Assembly (NCBI GenBank): GCA_902789725.1
Contig: CADAPC010000038.1
Location: 1-36,516 of the forward strand
Reading direction: 5' to 3'
From: an uncultured Bacteroidales bacterium
Lineage (GTDB): Bacteria; Bacteroidota; Bacteroidia; Bacteroidales; Bacteroidaceae
DNA length: 36,516 bases
The notes beneath the pieces are model-generated. The model ran no database searches, was not told the DNA's origin, and saw nothing but the letters and a program-made list of their open reading frames with translations. Below, one piece after another: positions 34,102 to 36,516 of this stretch. Position numbers and translations under genes: made by a program. The first letter of the stretch is position 1. Each line of letters opens with the position of its first letter.

Positions 34102-35490
34102 ATGAAGAAGAACATCCTTTCATTGGCCGCTCTGCTCATAGCATCGGCCGCAGTGTTTACTGCATGCTCCAGCGACGACAACAACGTAGCCGACCAGGGG
34201 ACGAAGACCTACACCTTGGCCGTGCAAGCCACGAAGGACGATGACGCCACCACCCGTGCGCTCACGCTCGGTCGCAATGACGCTAACACAAAGAACGTGC
34301 TCAACGCCACGTGGGATGCGAACGAGGTGGTGTTAGTCTATCAGGATGGCTCGCAGATTGGCACGCTGTACTCTGCCGCAAGCGCCACCAACGAAACGAC
34401 GCTCACCGGAACGCTCGACAGCGCTCCAGATGCAGACCAAGACCTGATGCTCTATTTCCATACGAATGCTACCCCCAGCTACGCCGGACAGGACGGCACG
34501 CTGGCAACCATTGCCTCGACGTATGACTTCTGTGCGCCCGCTACTATCACCGCAGGTAGCTTTACGGTGAGCGGCAGCACGGTTTCTACTACCAGTAGTG
34601 CCAGCTTCGGTGCCAACCAGCAGGCCATCGTGAAGTTCACGCTCATCGACAAGGCCGACGGCACGACACCGCTGAGTGCCACGAAGCTCGTCATCAGCGT
34701 CGGCACCACCGACTACACCATCACCCCCACGTCGCCCACCAGCGAAATCTACGCCGCCATCCCCGGCTTTGAGGGTCAAACCGTCACGCTGACCGCCACC
34801 GTAGGCAACTACACCTACTTCTACGAGAAGACAGGCGTATCGTTCACCAATGGCCAGTACTACGAGATTGGGGTGAAGATGATTGTTAATCCCGTCGCCC
34901 TCAGCAAAGTGACACGCAACTATCACGGCAGCGTGATATGCTCTGACGGTAAAGCATATCCGCCTAAGACTGCCGTACCCGACGGTTGCACCGCCGTGGG
35001 CATCCTTGGCGAGGTGATGGAGGGGGAGACGGTTCACGGACTGATACTCGCCCTGCAGGACGCAACGCCGCAGAGCAGCTGGAACACCATCAACGGCTGG
35101 CACTCCGAGGACCCATTCGGGTACAAATTCGGCTACCCCGAGCTGAAGATGCTGCCCGACGATGATGCTGCACGTGGCAGTCTGACGAGCTACACCAAGC
35201 TGGGCGATACCGATGTGTCTAACTGGGCCGTGGCGCAGAAGTACTACTACATAGCGATATTCAAAAACCTCGGCTCGACAGTAGGAGTGGAGGACAAGTC
35301 TTACGACGACAATGTGAATGCCTATATCACCACAGGCGTCGGCGGTACTGAATTATCATCGAGATATTGGTCTGCTACGGAGGCTACGGAGATTGATAAA
35401 AATTGCGCATGGAGCTTCGGCAACAGTTCTTGGGGCCATCTCTCTAAGGAGGAAGATAACGTTAAAATCAGGCCAGTGCTCGCTTTTTAA
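34102..35490 (+). CDS. Fimbrillin-like lipoprotein with C-type-lectin-like C terminus
   Basis: This 462-residue surface lipoprotein has the signal MKKNILSLAALLIASAAVFTAC (written in two parts: MKKNILSLAALL and IASAAVFTAC) with lipidation at C22 and CSSDDNN after it. Residues about 35-275 resemble the fimbrillin/Mfa-like fold of Bacteroidales (TTRALTLGR near the start, ATWDANEVVLVYQDG, LYFHTNATPSY). The C-terminal third (VICSDGKAYPP, GLILALQDA) ends in SSRYWSATEATEIDKNC, AWSFGNSSWG and VKIRPVLAF, the end pattern of DUF1566/Fib-succ-major C-type-lectin-like domains. Related ends are variable regions in diversity-generating retroelement targets. From about 35340 the codons become more AT-rich than the rest of the gene. 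The start is fixed by the SD at 34087. It follows a micropeptide relic and is ended by a strong terminator. Confidence 0.85.
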   Translation: MKKNILSLAALLIASAAVFTACSSDDNNVADQGTKTYTLAVQATKDDDATTRALTLGRNDANTKNVLNATWDANEVVLVYQDGSQIGTLYSAASATNETTLTGTLDSAPDADQDLMLYFHTNATPSYAGQDGTLATIASTYDFCAPATITAGSFTVSGSTVSTTSSASFGANQQAIVKFTLIDKADGTTPLSATKLVISVGTTDYTITPTSPTSEIYAAIPGFEGQTVTLTATVGNYTYFYEKTGVSFTNGQYYEIGVKMIVNPVALSKVTRNYHGSVICSDGKAYPPKTAVPDGCTAVGILGEVMEGETVHGLILALQDATPQSSWNTINGWHSEDPFGYKFGYPELKMLPDDDAARGSLTSYTKLGDTDVSNWAVAQKYYYIAIFKNLGSTVGVEDKSYDDNVNAYITTGVGGTELSSRYWSATEATEIDKNCAWSFGNSSWGHLSKEEDNVKIRPVLAF

Positions 35491-35549
35491 CCTATTTATC
35501 TATTTACCGATATGAGCCGCGACAGCGGCAGCGGATAATACCCAAGGGT

Positions 35550-35601
35550 GGGCGGTTCCTGCACGCTGACGGCGGCAGGCACCGCCCTCCTTTTCTTTTT
35601 T
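35550..35601 (+). terminator. Rho-independent terminator of the lipoprotein gene
   Basis: A long hairpin is formed by GGGCGGT (35550-35556) with ACCGCCC (35581-35587) and, one mismatch inside, CCTGC (35558-35562) with GCAGG (35575-35579). CTCCTTTTCTTTTTT follows. It lies 60 bases after the stop codon. Confidence 0.9.
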
Positions 35602-36038
35602 GGGAAACGGGTCATTTATGTTTGTGGAAAAAGGCGATGCACACGATGGCAATTGTTATCCCGAAATCATCAGCATGGGCCTTTTGGGGATGCTGAAATG
35701 TAAAATAAATTCAAGTTTTGCAAGCTCTTAATACCATTGGCTTCCAGGTCGCTTCGCTCAAAATTATACAAAAATTTATTCAAAAAATTAGATGAACTGC
35801 CGGGATGGCGTAGCCTTTTGATAATTTTCTTATTCAATTTTCTTTTTCTTATTCAATTTTCTTATCATTTTGAGGCCGCAGGCCGACCCATGTAGAACAA
35901 CCGAAACTTGTGAAAATAAACTTAAAAAATGCGGAAAAACTGCCCGGGGAAGAAACAACGTAAGCGGAAATGATGTATATCAGCCGCCGATAAGACCAAG
36001 ATGAATATTGGGGGTTATGCGGATGAATGAATCCGACC
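35602..36038. other. Non-coding AT-rich region
   Basis: No supported gene. It holds the AT-rich direct repeat at 35825-35863 and a GC-rich inverted patch GGCCGCAGGCC near 35874. Short open frames here lack homology, promoter or signal features. Confidence 0.5.
35825..35863 (+). repeat. 20-bp direct repeat, two copies
   Basis: TTTTCTTATTCAATTTTCTT occurs at 35825-35844 and again at 35844-35863, period 19, sharing one base. The repeats are exact. Simple slippage is the likeliest origin. Confidence 0.85.
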
Positions 36039-36134
36039 ATGCGCATGGTTGAAAAAGCTAATGCGCATTATCGAGGTCAATAATGCGCATTACGGAGGCA
36101 AATAATGCGCATTAACCGAAAAGGTCATGCGCAA
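36039..36134 (+). repeat. Array of five ATGCGCAT palindromes at exact 22-bp spacing
   Basis: ATGCGCAT starts at 36039, 36061, 36083 and 36105, and a one-base variant ATGCGCAA at 36127; every step is 22 bp. The three middle units are flanked as TAATGCGCATTA, giving 12-bp palindromes (the second is TAATGCGCATTA too, counting 36059-36070). Spacers of 14 bp differ in sequence, though two are similar (TATCGAGGTCAATA and TACGGAGGCAAATA). No coding frame fits a 22-base period. The spacing is close to two helical turns, as in cooperative operators or iterons. Confidence 0.9.
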
Positions 36135-36276
36135 GAGTGATAAATAACAAAATTATTAACGTTCAAAAAAGGTATTAGGCTTATGATTTCATTAATCAAG
36201 ATGAAGGGTGTGAACCCTCAGACGAAAGAAGTAATTTATTCAACTTTCTCAAGTGTTTTTACGCTTCGCGTGGGAA

Positions 36277-36337
36277 GAAAAAATAGCATGAAGAGATTCG
36301 TGAGATTCGTGGTCGAAAAAAATAGCGTGGAGAGATT
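36277..36337 (+). repeat. Direct repeat of about 22 bp with TTCGTG-type words between
   Basis: GAAAAAATAGCATGAAGAGATT (36277-36298, 22 bases, first 20 shown as GAAAAAATAGCATGAAGAGA) recurs at 36315-36337 with one added A and two substitutions (GCGTGGAGAGATT at the end). Between them GATTCGTGA and GATTCGTGG stand in tandem at 36295-36312. Confidence 0.75.
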
Positions 36338-36344
36338 TCAACGA

Positions 36345-36371
36345 ACACGAATCACACGAATCACACGAATG
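36345..36371 (+). repeat. Three tandem copies of ACACGAATC (inverse of GATTCGTG)
   Basis: ACACGAATC at 36345-36353 and 36354-36362, then ACACGAATG at 36363-36371. They are complementary to the tandem GATTCGTG words at 36295-36312, so the two blocks can pair to form a stem of about 17 bp around a 32-base loop in RNA or single-stranded DNA. Confidence 0.75.
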
Positions 36372-36394
36372 CGATAAGATTTTATCACTTTGTA

Positions 36395-36423
36395 TTCGTG
36401 AGATTGGCTACGCCGAGCTAACG
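36395..36423 (+). repeat. Dispersed 29-bp repeat, copy 2
   Basis: The segment starts TTCGTGAGATTGGCTACGCC and ends GAGCTAACG, matching 14826-14854 at 28 of 29 positions. Here it follows the CACGAATC tandem array. Confidence 0.8.
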
Positions 36424-36469
36424 AATCTAACTCTAAGTTTGCAGCGTCTAAGAAAAAAGACAGGATTTT

Positions 36470-36516
36470 TTTGCTTAGTAAGGTCCGATTCCCTACCTTT
36501 GTTGTAAGAAGGAGGA
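36470..36516 (+). promoter_or_regulatory. Complete promoter and SD site for a gene beyond the window
   Basis: TTTG at 36470-36473 and TACCTTTG at 36494-36501 are 20 bp apart, the full Bacteroidetes -33/-7 promoter. AAGGAGGA closes the window at 36509-36516, identical to the SD at 34087-34094. A start codon is expected within about ten bases after the window edge. Confidence 0.75.

Noticed and set aside
36039..36134. CRISPR array
   Set aside because: Repeats are 8-12 bp with 14-bp spacers, far below CRISPR dimensions, and no cas gene is present.
35491..36516. DGR template repeat or reverse transcriptase downstream of the lipoprotein gene
   Set aside because: No open frame with reverse transcriptase motifs and no second copy of the putative variable region was found in the window.

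Overview
The window reads as chromosomal DNA of a Bacteroidales bacterium, most likely Prevotella or a close relative. Evidence: type IX secretion (T9SS) genes of the porX and porW type, T9SS-like C-terminal tails on secreted enzymes, TAnnTTTG (-7) promoter elements typical of Bacteroidetes, little use of Shine-Dalgarno sites, a fimbrillin-like lipoprotein, and a xylan cluster ordered like the Prevotella bryantii xynD-xynA-xynB region. The species cannot be fixed from sequence alone.

Layout. (1) 1-430: N-terminal remnant of an IS1380-family transposase with frameshifts. (2) 678-9952, minus strand: a xylan/hemicellulose operon transcribed as GPH-type sugar symporter, GH10 xylanase lipoprotein, cytoplasmic GH43 beta-xylosidase/arabinofuranosidase, xylulokinase, and a large secreted GH2 enzyme. 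Together these cut xylan outside, import oligosaccharides, split them and phosphorylate xylulose; xylose isomerase is not in the window. (3) 10379-10610: a tiny relic of a type I restriction hsdR gene, followed by a strong bidirectional terminator. (4) 10749-14360, minus strand: a 1203-residue secreted GH5-GH43 fusion with accessory domains and a sorting tail. (5) 14447-15268: mostly non-coding or decayed DNA with a repeat shared with the far end of the window. (6) 15269-19695, plus strand: dnaE, trxA and a small conserved gene. (7) 19747-29250, minus strand: a long run concerned with export and periplasmic redox chemistry. In transcription order: a NapH-NapG-like polyferredoxin with an internal twin-arginine signal, a Tat lipoprotein aldo/keto reductase with two Fe-S clusters, tatA, tatC, a small membrane protein, porW, porX and tsaE. 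(8) 29462-33758, plus strand: cysS, a 59-residue membrane protein, a small secreted protein with a sorting-like tail and a 703-residue secreted zincin-like protein. (9) 33945-35490: a micropeptide gene interrupted by an amber codon, then a fimbrillin-like lipoprotein whose C terminus looks like the variable C-type-lectin end of diversity-generating-retroelement targets. (10) 35491-36516: non-coding DNA with a strong terminator, an AT-rich direct repeat, an array of five ATGCGCAT palindromes at exactly 22-bp spacing, a cluster of inverted 9-bp repeats, and at the edge a complete promoter plus SD site for a gene beyond the window.

The items I would look at first are the 22-bp palindrome array, the internally Tat-targeted NapH-NapG fusion beside its apparent partner and the tatAC genes, the amber-interrupted micropeptide, and the possible variable region of the last lipoprotein.
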